Source of the DNA: Bacillota bacterium
GTDB taxonomy: Bacteria; Bacillota; Clostridia; Lachnospirales; Lachnospiraceae
Reading direction: 5' to 3'
DNA: 64,000 bases
Assembly (NCBI GenBank): GCA_023411215.1
Contig: JAEYOY010000064.1
Location: forward strand, 97,973-161,972
Both the position numbers and the translations under genes were made by a program. Below, piece after piece: positions 45,705-53,838 of the stretch (its first letter is position 1; every line of letters starts with the position of its first letter). The notes under the pieces are model-generated. The model was given only the letters and a program-made list of their open reading frames with translations, was not told the origin of the DNA and ran no database searches.

Positions 45705-46514
45705 ATGAATTGGTTCATTACATTAGATCCAGTGCTTAAGGCGTTGTTAGCAACCCTATTTACCTGGTTTGTTACAGCGTTAGGAGCATCTACTGTATTC
45801 CTATTTAAAACAATCAATAAAAAAGTAATGAACGGAATGTTAGGCTTTGCTGCAGGTGTTATGATTGCTGCAAGCTTCTGGTCCTTATTGGCACCGTCTA
45901 TAGCGATGGCGGAGGAAGCAGGAATGATAGCCTGGATTCCTGCCGTGATAGGGTTTTTGGCAGGAGGAGCTTTTCTCTGGTTGGTAGACGTCTTTATGCC
46001 CCATCTTCATATCGGTCCCCAAGAGGAGCCGGAAGGTGTAAAGACCAGTTTGAAGAGAAGCATATTGTTGGTATTTGCGATTACACTTCACAATATACCA
46101 GAGGGCTTGGCAGTGGGTGTAGCATTTGGAGCAGTTGCAGCTAATTTTCCGGCAGCTTCTCTGAGCGGCGCAATTGCTCTTGCCTTAGGTATTGGCTTGC
46201 AGAATTTCCCGGAAGGAGCAGCGGTATCGGTACCACTTCGAAGAGAAGGACTAACCCGCTGGAAGAGCTTTATCTATGGGCAGGCCTCAGGAATTGTTGA
46301 GCCGATTGCAGGCGTATTGGGAGCGGTTGCCGTAATTACAATGAAGCCGATCCTTCCCTATGCCCTATCCTTCGCAGCAGGTGCAATGATATACGTTGTA
46401 GTGGAGGAATTAATTCCGGAAGCGCAGCAGGAGAAGCAACATTCCAATATCGGTACAATTGGTGCTATGTTAGGATTTGCAGTTATGATGCTGCTGGATG
46501 TAGCCTTGGGATAA
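45705..46514 (+). CDS. ZIP-family metal transporter
   Basis: Divalent-metal (zinc/iron) permease of the GufA/ZupT branch. About eight membrane helices; helix 4 carries the metal motif TLHNIPEGLAVGVAFG and helix 5 the partner motif LGIGLQNFPEGAAVSVPL. A His-containing loop (MPHLHIG) lies between helices 3 and 4. 269 aa. I start at ATG 45705, 8 nt after AAAGGAGG, instead of the upstream ATG at 45648. Monocistronic with its own terminator. Confidence 0.92.
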   Translation: MNWFITLDPVLKALLATLFTWFVTALGASTVFLFKTINKKVMNGMLGFAAGVMIAASFWSLLAPSIAMAEEAGMIAWIPAVIGFLAGGAFLWLVDVFMPHLHIGPQEEPEGVKTSLKRSILLVFAITLHNIPEGLAVGVAFGAVAANFPAASLSGAIALALGIGLQNFPEGAAVSVPLRREGLTRWKSFIYGQASGIVEPIAGVLGAVAVITMKPILPYALSFAAGAMIYVVVEELIPEAQQEKQHSNIGTIGAMLGFAVMMLLDVALG

Positions 46515-46551
46515 GAATTAGAGTTTGCACAATTACATTTCTATTTATTAT

Positions 46552-46586
46552 GAGTCAGCAAGCCTAGTATTTTGCTGACTCTTTTT
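46552..46586 (+). terminator. Terminator of the ZIP gene
   Basis: GAGTCAGCAA (46552-46561) pairs with TTGCTGACTC (46572-46581), followed by TTTTT. Confidence 0.9.
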
Positions 46587-46759
46587 GTTTATTAGGGGGA
46601 CAATCATGTTATATTGGGTGAATAATTTTGAATACCGGACCAAATACCTGTAAAAGTCTATATAAGCAGGATTGAATGCGATATTGCTCCACAATACTCC
46701 GAGACGTCTGATAAAATCAACTTATTATTTGAATTGACATAAAAATATAGAAAAAGTAC

Positions 46760-46788
46760 TTGAAATATATTCATAAAGAGAATATAAT
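46760..46788 (+). promoter_or_regulatory. Strong promoter-like site without an open frame
   Basis: TTGAAA (46760-46765), 17-bp spacer, TATAAT (46783-46788). Downstream on the plus strand there is no coding frame, only the terminator at 46881-46923. Confidence 0.5.
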
Positions 46789-46794
46789 ACTCAT

Positions 46795-46925
46795 ATACAA
46801 AAAAAGTCGATATTTGTAATAAAGATATTATTTAGCCTACCCCTCACATTTATCCCATATATCCCCATAGAAACTCAAAGAAAAAACATCGTATTCCAGT
46901 GTATCTGAAATACGATGTTTTTTCT
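46795..46925 (+). ncRNA. Candidate small RNA, about 130 nt
   Basis: Space between a good promoter and a perfect 15-bp terminator hairpin, with no open reading frame. The body contains unpaired pyrimidine-rich segments (TAGCCTACCCCTCACA). The terminator may instead belong only to the minus-strand decarboxylase genes, so this is a hypothesis. Confidence 0.3.
46881..46923. terminator. Bidirectional terminator
   Basis: AAAAAACATCGTATT (46881-46895) pairs perfectly with AATACGATGTTTTTT (46909-46923); A and T runs on both sides allow function on either strand. It ends the minus-strand gcdB/oadG-like operon. Confidence 0.85.
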
Positions 46926-46963
46926 TATTATTCTCTGTAATAATATACTAATCTTATATATAA

Positions 46964-47104
46964 TTATTCTTCCTCGGTTTTGCTCGTACGGGATGCTATT
47001 TTACCAAGCAGTACTACGATAAAGGTTAATAAGAGGATAACTGTGAAAATGGAAAGCATACCTTTTCCCATGATTTCCATTGCATAGATAAAAGTCTGAT
47101 TCAT
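46964..47104 (-). CDS. OadG-like small membrane subunit, 46 aa
   Basis: Too short for usual gene calls but well supported: ATG is preceded by AAAGGAG, and the product starts MNQTFIYAMEIMGKGMLSIF with a single membrane helix (about residues 18-38, LSIFTVILLLTFIVVLLG) and a charged tail SRTSKTEEE. This is the layout of gamma/delta subunits of sodium-pumping decarboxylases, and it lies 30 bp after the beta subunit gene. It probably stabilises the complex. Confidence 0.75.
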   Translation of the reverse strand: MNQTFIYAMEIMGKGMLSIFTVILLLTFIVVLLGKIASRTSKTEEE

Positions 47105-47133
47105 AATATTCTCCTTTCGGTTAACAATCCAAC

Positions 47134-48288
47134 TTAGCCTGCCATATTCTTCAGAATTTCTGTTACGATCTTAATTACTACACCACCGGCAACAACGGAT
47201 CCGATCTGACCAGATACGTTTGCGCTGATTGCATGCATTAAAAGGTGGTTGCTGGGATCCTCTTTGAGACCCATCTTCTGAACAACACGTGCAGACATAG
47301 GGAATGCGGAAATACCTGCTGCGCCAACCATAGGGTTAATCTTATTCTTCTTAATGAACAGGTTTAAGAACTTTGCAAATAATACACCACCGATGGTATC
47401 CATAACAAAGGCAACTAAGCCTAATCCCATGATCAAAAGGGTGTTAAGATTTACAAAGGCATCAGCCTGCATGCTGAAAGCAATGGTAATACCAAGGAGC
47501 AGAGTGATTAGGTTGGATAATATATTCTGTGCTGCATCGGATAAGCTTCCGAGAACACCACATTCTCTGATTAAGTTACCAAACATTAGGAAACCTACTA
47601 ACGCAACTGATTGTGGAGCTATCAGGCCGGAGATAATTGTTACGATGATCGGGAAGATAATTCTGGTCAGCTTTGTAACATTCTTCGGATTGTATTCCAT
47701 TCGGATCATACGTTCCTTCTTCGTGGTAACAAGTTTGATTGCCATAGGCTGTACGATCGGAACCAGAGCCATGTAGGAGTACGCAGCGACTGCAATGGCT
47801 CCGACATATTTTGAATCGAGGATCTGTGATACCAGAATGGAAGTAGGACCATCTGCTGCACCGATGATACCGATGGAGGCTGCATCGGATAAGCTAAATC
47901 CAAGTAAAGCTGCAAGTGCGATGGTGAAGAAGATACCGAACTGAGCTGCAGCACCGAATAAGAACATCTTCGGATTGGATAACAGTGGTCCGAAATCAAT
48001 CATAGCACCGATACCGATGAATAACAGAATCGGAAGAGCTTCGGATGTTTCAATACCTGTTTCAAATAACCATTGAATGATACCATGTGTCTCTCCAACA
48101 CCTTCCAGGGTCTGGTTTAATACACCGGAGAGAGGAAGATTAACTAATATTGCACCAAAACCCATAGGCAGAAGCAGTGAGGGTTCAAAGCCCTTCTCTA
48201 TCGCTAAATAGATCAGAATAGCACCCACAAGATACATTACACACTGCTGCCAAGTAATTGCCATTACACCTGACAATAAGAAATCCAT
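47134..48288 (-). CDS. Sodium-pumping decarboxylase beta subunit (GcdB/OadB)
   Basis: Integral membrane subunit that couples decarboxylation of a biotin-bound carboxyl group to Na+ export. About nine membrane helices; family motifs visible are GFGAILVNLPLSGVL, ADGPTSILVSQIL (ion-site Asp), and GAAGISAFPMSARVVQKMG near the end. 384 aa. The start used is the ATG at 48288, after AAGGAGG; the longer frame from 48309 includes that ribosome site. It is followed by the small OadG-like gene. The carboxyltransferase and biotin-carrier subunits are not in this window, so substrate (oxaloacetate, methylmalonyl-CoA or glutaconyl-CoA) is open. Confidence 0.92.
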   Translation of the reverse strand: MDFLLSGVMAITWQQCVMYLVGAILIYLAIEKGFEPSLLLPMGFGAILVNLPLSGVLNQTLEGVGETHGIIQWLFETGIETSEALPILLFIGIGAMIDFGPLLSNPKMFLFGAAAQFGIFFTIALAALLGFSLSDAASIGIIGAADGPTSILVSQILDSKYVGAIAVAAYSYMALVPIVQPMAIKLVTTKKERMIRMEYNPKNVTKLTRIIFPIIVTIISGLIAPQSVALVGFLMFGNLIRECGVLGSLSDAAQNILSNLITLLLGITIAFSMQADAFVNLNTLLIMGLGLVAFVMDTIGGVLFAKFLNLFIKKNKINPMVGAAGISAFPMSARVVQKMGLKEDPSNHLLMHAISANVSGQIGSVVAGGVVIKIVTEILKNMAG

Positions 48289-48759
48289 AAAATAAGTCCT
48301 CCTTAGCATGATTGGTCATTTCTCATTCGTATATCATGGCGAAAACGTACACACACAAAAAGTATGAATATGCACGTTTCCAGCAGCTGTCATTATATTC
48401 TGAGAGAAATGACAAGTATATGAAATTGGTTTTATTTTAGCTCATATGCATGGCCGATGTCAATCTTATTTCGTAAGTTTCTGTTCTAAAGTATAAGTAG
48501 TAGCGCATATAATTATTCCAGATTCTTCACAAAGTAATATTCACTAAAAGAAAATAAGGAGACTTGGCAAATTAGACAAAATACACGCTAATTCAATATT
48601 AAAAAAGTATAAAAAACTGGATAATTTAAGAAAAACAAAAAAACAAAATATACAATATGACGTAAATGTGTTATTGAATAGTTTCCTATTGCACAATTAT
48701 ATCAAACGTGATAGTATTTGAGGCAAAGCGAATTTTTTGCTGAACAAAAAGAAAGGGAG
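48289..48759. other. Divergent intergenic region gcdB-like / hppA
   Basis: About 470 bp of AT-rich DNA. It must contain promoters for both flanking genes; a weak TTGAAT...TATATC pair lies at about 48674-48703 before hppA. No repeat or open frame of note. Confidence 0.4.
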
Positions 48760-50874
48760 ATGAATATTTTGAGTATTAGCGTATTGTTTTTTCAAATTAT
48801 TTCAATCGTTATTGCAATTCTCTCATTTGGTGCTGCTTTCTGGCTTTACAAGTGGGTAGAGAAACAACCTTCCTCTAATAAGAAAATAGCAGAGGTTAGT
48901 AAGCTGATCCGTAACGGAGCTTACACATTTTTGGCAAAAGAGTTCAAGACACTAGCTAAGTTTTGTGGTGTTGCAGCAGTTATCATTTTGATTTTCCTTC
49001 CCACACCGATTTGGAAGGGGGATGTAGTAGAAAACATTCTTATGGCTGTGTCCTATGTCTTTGGTACTGTTTTCTCCGGTATCGCAGGAAAGATTGGTAT
49101 CAGCATCGCAACAATCGCAAATGTTAAAGCTGCCGAGACAGCAACCAAGGGAATTAAACAGTCCTTTATGTCAGGCTTCCGTGGCGGTGCTGTTATGGGT
49201 ATGGCAGTGGTAGGCTCCAGCTTACTGGGTGTTACACTGGTTCTTCTCTTAACAGATAATACAACCGCACTTCTGGGCTTCAGCTTCGGTGCCAGCTCTA
49301 TGGCTCTGTTTGCAAAAGCAGGCGGCGGTATCTTCACAAAGACAGCAGATATCAGTGCTGACCTTTGCGGTAAAGTAGAACTTGGAATTCCTGAGGATGA
49401 CCCGAGAAATCCGGCTGTAATCGCAGACAATGTTGGTGACAATGTTGGTGACGTTGCAGGTATGGGTGCTGACTTATTCGACTCTAATGTAGCTTCTATG
49501 GCAGCAGCTTTGGTAATGGCTTCCGCTCTTGATAAGGTAGCCGGTGGCACAGGAAATGCAGCGATGGTATTCTGCTATGCAGCGATTGGTTTATTTGCTT
49601 CCATGATCGGTGTTTTAACCGCTAAGATGAAGGAAAACGGCGACCCGACCAGAGCGTTGAATTCTAATACATATGTAACTACCGTTATTTTCGGTGTACT
49701 GACTGCGATAGCTACCTGGGCCTTTGATTTTGAATGGCGTATCTGGGCAGCAAGTGCGATCGGTCTCATAGTAGGTGTTGTGATCGGTTTAGCAAGCGAT
49801 TACTTTACCGATGATAAGAAGCCTCCGGTACACGCAGTTGCTAAGGCTTGTGAATCCGGCCCTGCCTTCACAATCCTTTCCGGTATTTCCTATGGTTTAA
49901 TGAGTACCTTACCTTCCATGATTGGTATCGGTATTTCTGCTCTTGCAGCATATAAGATCTGTGAGCCTCTTGGCAACGGCTATGCAATGTTTGGTATCTC
50001 CATGGCAGCGGTTGGTATGTTATCCATCGTTGGTATGATTATCTCCAATGATGCTTATGGTCCTATCGTTGATAATGCACGTGGCCTTGTAGAAATGGGT
50101 GATTTAGGCGAGAAGGCACTTGAGATAACAGACTCACTGGATAGTGCAGGTAATACTGTTAAGGCGGTAACCAAGGGCTTTGCAATCGGTGCAGCAGGTC
50201 TTACCGTTATTGCTTTATTAGGAGCCTTCATGAGCGAGGTTAATACAGCGGCAGTTGAGCTGGGCATGGTAGAAGAAGGTGTTAATTATATCCAGGGCTT
50301 CGATATCATTAACCCGGTTGTATTCTTCGGTTTATTATTTGGTGCAGCTATTCCGGCAGTATTCTCCGCTATGCTTATGCTTGGTGTGGATCGTAACGCA
50401 CAGCGTATGGTTGCTGAGATACATCGCCAGTTCAAAGAGATTGTTGGTTTAAAGGAAGGCAAAGAAGGTGTAGTTCCTGAGTATGATAAATGTATCGAAA
50501 TCGCAACAGAGGGTGCGATCAAAGAACTTATTCCTGCAGGCCTAATGGTTATTATCTGTACCTTATTGGTAGGCTTTATCGGTGGCGTTCAAGCAATCGG
50601 TGGATTTATCACCGGTAATATTGTCAGTGGTTTGATCTTTGCATTGTTCATGTCCAATTCAGGTGGTCTCTGGGATAATACCAAGAAGTACATCGAGTCA
50701 GGGCATAATGGTGGTAAGAACTCCGATGCACACAGAGCTGGTGTTGTAGGTGATACCGTAGGCGATCCCTTCAAGGATACCGCAGGTCCTTCCATTAACA
50801 CTCAGATTACAGTTGTATCCTTAGTTGCTTCTTTAACAGCAACCATTTTCCTTAGCTTGTCGATCTTTGGCTAA
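48760..50874 (+). CDS. hppA: Membrane-bound proton-translocating pyrophosphatase
   Basis: Hydrolyses pyrophosphate to pump cations across the membrane. About 16 helices, 704 aa. Signature segments: DNVGDNVGDVAGMGADLFDS (pyrophosphate/Mg site), NDAYGPIVDNARG, and GDTVGDPFKDTAGPSINTQI. In the segment AGNTVKAVTKGFAIG a Lys stands where K+-dependent enzymes have Ala, so K+-independent, H+-pumping activity is predicted from family knowledge. ATG at 48760 is close to its AAAGGGAG site, so TTG at 48769 is a plausible alternative start. Monocistronic with a terminator. Confidence 0.95.
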   Translation: MNILSISVLFFQIISIVIAILSFGAAFWLYKWVEKQPSSNKKIAEVSKLIRNGAYTFLAKEFKTLAKFCGVAAVIILIFLPTPIWKGDVVENILMAVSYVFGTVFSGIAGKIGISIATIANVKAAETATKGIKQSFMSGFRGGAVMGMAVVGSSLLGVTLVLLLTDNTTALLGFSFGASSMALFAKAGGGIFTKTADISADLCGKVELGIPEDDPRNPAVIADNVGDNVGDVAGMGADLFDSNVASMAAALVMASALDKVAGGTGNAAMVFCYAAIGLFASMIGVLTAKMKENGDPTRALNSNTYVTTVIFGVLTAIATWAFDFEWRIWAASAIGLIVGVVIGLASDYFTDDKKPPVHAVAKACESGPAFTILSGISYGLMSTLPSMIGIGISALAAYKICEPLGNGYAMFGISMAAVGMLSIVGMIISNDAYGPIVDNARGLVEMGDLGEKALEITDSLDSAGNTVKAVTKGFAIGAAGLTVIALLGAFMSEVNTAAVELGMVEEGVNYIQGFDIINPVVFFGLLFGAAIPAVFSAMLMLGVDRNAQRMVAEIHRQFKEIVGLKEGKEGVVPEYDKCIEIATEGAIKELIPAGLMVIICTLLVGFIGGVQAIGGFITGNIVSGLIFALFMSNSGGLWDNTKKYIESGHNGGKNSDAHRAGVVGDTVGDPFKDTAGPSINTQITVVSLVASLTATIFLSLSIFG

Positions 50875-50912
50875 TTAGTCGTATAGATAAGCAATTAAGT
50901 TGTCATGAATCA

Positions 50913-50966
50913 AATGCTCTCACTAATTAAGACATAGTTATTTGCCTTAGTCAGTGGGAGCATTTT
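50913..50966 (+). terminator. Terminator of hppA
   Basis: AATGCTCTCACT (50913-50924) pairs with AGTGGGAGCATT (50953-50964) with one wobble, followed by T residues. The remaining about 215 bp to the next gene shows nothing firm. Confidence 0.7.
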
Positions 50967-51181
50967 TAAATTAGGTTACAGAGAAACTACAGAGAAGCTA
51001 ATCCTTTGATATCGCCATAATTTTATTGTTTTTCAATGGATAATGTTGTATAATTATTCCGAACTACAACATATGGTAGAAGCGTAGTCATGTGTTGATA
51101 CAAGGTATCACTCTATAGTAATACGAATGATAAGCACATGTTAAGGACAGATGTTGATTTACGAGCTGCGGAGGGATAAAA

Positions 51182-52375
51182 ATGAAGAGAAGGCTTCTTT
51201 TAATGGGAATTTGCTTATTCTTAATTTCTGTGATTGCTGGTTGTAGCCTGTCCGAGAACCTTTATGAGGATGGGAAGAAGAGATTTGTAAATGGAAACTA
51301 TGAGGAAGCTGCTGCCTGTTTTGAGGCAGCGATTAAGGAAAACTCTAAACGAGCTGAATATTACATAGATTACGGATTATCTCTGATTAAGCTTGAGCGA
51401 TATGAGGAGGCTTTGAACATGTTCAACAAAGCTTATGTGAACAAGGATATCATCATAGTAAATCGGAATAATAAAAGGGTATACCGTGGCAAAGGAATCA
51501 CTTATTATCATATGCTGGATTACGACAAGGCGATAGTTGAGTTTAAGAAGGCCTTGGAAATTAGTGAATTATCAGGGATGGATATGGATATATTGTATTA
51601 TATCGGTAGCTCACAGATGACCGTTGGTTCCTATGAAGAGGCGATCGATTCCTACACCAGATTAATCAAATTAGATAGTAAAAGTGCTGGGGCATATAAC
51701 AGTCGGGCATTATGTTATCGGAGCAAGGGGGATTTTGAAAAGAGTCTGGCAGATTATGATGCTGCAATCCAAATGGAGCCGAAGAATTACTCCCATTACT
51801 TCGGAAAATACTACCTTTTAACGGAGCAAGGCGATGTTGCAAATGCCAGTGAGGTATTGATTAAGGCTTCAGAACTGGTACCAAAGACCAGCGAAGATCA
51901 ATATAATCTGGCAAAGGTTCATTTCTATCAGGGTGATTATGAGGTGGCTCTTTCTGAGCTAAGTGAAGGGTTTAAAAATGGTTTTACAGAAGCTTATTAT
52001 TATATAGGCGAGATTTATCGGATTAAGAAGGACTATCCTAAGGCGATTTATTATTATGATATCTTTATAAAAGAAGGCGAGATTATGGCGCCGAATGTAT
52101 ACAATCAGATCGCCTCCTGCCTGATTAAAACCGGAGATTACACAGAAGCGCTGGGATATCTAGAGGAGGGAATTAATTATAACCATGCAGGGATAATGCA
52201 GACACTGAAGAAAAATGAGATTGTAGCCTATGAATGTTTAGGCGAATTTGATAAGGCAAAGGAAAAGCTGTCACAGTATATGACTGTTTATCCGACAGAT
52301 AAAGAAGCAGCAAGAGAGGCTCAGTTTGTGGAAACCAGAATAATGGAAGCTGTAACTGAGATGATAGAGGAGTAG
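51182..52375 (+). CDS. TPR-repeat lipoprotein
   Basis: Surface-anchored lipoprotein, 397 aa. The signal peptide LLLMGICLFLISVIAGC ends in a lipobox with Cys at residue 21. Almost the whole mature part is tetratricopeptide repeats, about 9-10 units (for example GNYEEAAACFEAAIKENSK, LDYDKAIVEFKKALEISE, GSYEEAIDSYTRLIKLDSK, GDFEKSLADYDAAIQMEPK), a scaffold for protein-protein contacts. Start ATG follows GGAGGGA. It lies 3 bp before hflX, so the two are co-transcribed; no functional link is known to me. Confidence 0.9.
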   Translation: MKRRLLLMGICLFLISVIAGCSLSENLYEDGKKRFVNGNYEEAAACFEAAIKENSKRAEYYIDYGLSLIKLERYEEALNMFNKAYVNKDIIIVNRNNKRVYRGKGITYYHMLDYDKAIVEFKKALEISELSGMDMDILYYIGSSQMTVGSYEEAIDSYTRLIKLDSKSAGAYNSRALCYRSKGDFEKSLADYDAAIQMEPKNYSHYFGKYYLLTEQGDVANASEVLIKASELVPKTSEDQYNLAKVHFYQGDYEVALSELSEGFKNGFTEAYYYIGEIYRIKKDYPKAIYYYDIFIKEGEIMAPNVYNQIASCLIKTGDYTEALGYLEEGINYNHAGIMQTLKKNEIVAYECLGEFDKAKEKLSQYMTVYPTDKEAAREAQFVETRIMEAVTEMIEE

Positions 52376-52378
52376 CAT

Positions 52379-53626
52379 ATGGCAGAATTACATGAAATAA
52401 AAGAGCAAGAAGAACGCTTCGTATTAGTTGGCGTTGCTTCGAACGTAAGTGATGACACACAAGAGTCATTGGATGAACTAGAGGAGCTCGCAGCCACTGC
52501 AGGTGCTGCAACTGTCGGTAAGATAATTCAGAACAGAGAGTCTATCCATCCAGGAACATATATCGGTAAGGGCAAGATTGATGAGGTTCGAGCACTCGCT
52601 TTGGAGACCGGCGCAACCGGTGTAGTGTGTGATGATGAGCTGACACCGGTACAACTAAAGAATCTGGAAGATGCCTTACAGATGAAGGTGCTTGACCGTA
52701 CTGTTATTATACTTGATATTTTTGCAAATCGTGCGTCCACGAAAGAGGGTAAGATACAGGTGGAATTGGCCCAGCTGCGTTATCGCTCCTCCAGATTGAT
52801 TGGACTTCGTAATTCCCTTTCTAGACTTGGTGGTGGTATCGGAACCAAAGGTCCCGGTGAGAAGAAACTGGAGTTGGACCGCCGGATTATCAAAGAGAGA
52901 ATTACTCAACTGAGACGGGAACTGGATGAGGTGAAACAAAACCGTGAGACCTCCAGAAGTCTACGTAGTAAGAATATGATACCGGTAGTAGCTATTGTCG
53001 GTTATACGAATGCAGGAAAATCTACGCTGTTGAATCATCTGACTAACGCAGGAGTGTTGGAGGAGGATAAGCTTTTTGCTACATTGGATCCTACAACCAG
53101 GACACTGATATTGGAAAGCGGCCAGCAAGTACTTTTGACAGATACGGTAGGCTTCATTCGTAAGCTTCCCCATCATCTGATCGAGTCCTTCCGAAGTACT
53201 CTGGAGGAAGCAAAGTATGCGGATATCATATTGCATGTGGTAGACAGCTCGAATCCGGATGCATACAGCCAGATGCATATTGTTTATGACACCTTGAATA
53301 AGCTTGGAATACAAGATAAAGTAATCATCACCGCCTTCAATAAGCAGGATAAGCTGGAGGCAGAAACAATCATCAAGGATTTTAAAGCGGATCATACGGT
53401 TAAAGTATCAGCCAAAACCGGAGCAGACATCGATAAGCTTTTAACGGTAATCGAGAAGGTGTTAGGTGAGCGTAAGGTACTGCTGGAAAAGGTGTTCTCT
53501 TATCAAGATGCAGGCAAAATTCAGACTGTCAGAAAATACGGGCAGCTTTTAGAGGAGGAATACCAGCAGGAGGGGATCTATGTGAAAGCATATGTTCCTA
53601 AGGAGGTATACCAGACGTTGTTATAG
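52379..53626 (+). CDS. hflX: GTPase HflX
   Basis: Ribosome-associated GTPase of the Obg-HflX group, implicated in splitting stalled ribosomes. The N-terminal domain contains IGKGKIDEVR and GVVCDDELTPVQLKNLE, followed by the linker helix with LGGGIGTKGPGEKKLELDRR. The G domain has G1 GYTNAGKSTLLNHL, G2/G3 ATLDPTTR and DTVGFIRKLPHHLIESF, and G4 NKQD. The C-terminal domain ends with VPKEVYQTLL. 415 aa, standard. Translated just after the TPR lipoprotein gene. Confidence 0.95.
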   Translation: MAELHEIKEQEERFVLVGVASNVSDDTQESLDELEELAATAGAATVGKIIQNRESIHPGTYIGKGKIDEVRALALETGATGVVCDDELTPVQLKNLEDALQMKVLDRTVIILDIFANRASTKEGKIQVELAQLRYRSSRLIGLRNSLSRLGGGIGTKGPGEKKLELDRRIIKERITQLRRELDEVKQNRETSRSLRSKNMIPVVAIVGYTNAGKSTLLNHLTNAGVLEEDKLFATLDPTTRTLILESGQQVLLTDTVGFIRKLPHHLIESFRSTLEEAKYADIILHVVDSSNPDAYSQMHIVYDTLNKLGIQDKVIITAFNKQDKLEAETIIKDFKADHTVKVSAKTGADIDKLLTVIEKVLGERKVLLEKVFSYQDAGKIQTVRKYGQLLEEEYQQEGIYVKAYVPKEVYQTLL

Positions 53627-53696
53627 AATGAATAATATTCGAAGAGAAATCGGCTTTTTAAGACGAATATTCAATAGGTATTAATTACTAGTGAAA

Positions 53697-53779
53697 ATAC
53701 TAGATGTAGTGTTGGGGTGAAAAATCTCGCATATATCTGGTATTTTTTTATTGACTAAAGAGGCTTTTTCTGGTACCAT
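53697..53779 (+). promoter_or_regulatory. nrdD promoter with two NrdR-box-like sites
   Basis: ATACTAGATGTAGTGT (53697-53712) matches the NrdR consensus acaCwAtATaTwGtgt at about 13 of 16 positions; a weaker site, CGCATATATCTGGTAT (53728-53743), starts exactly 31 bp later, the spacing of tandem NrdR boxes. A promoter follows: TTGACT (53751-53756), 17-bp spacer, TACCAT (53774-53779). Repression by NrdR-ATP/dATP is expected. Confidence 0.65.
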
Positions 53780-53838
53780 TAAAACAGAGAGTTCTGGAAT
53801 ACAACTATGTGTAAAAGCGGGAAGGGAGACAGTTACAT

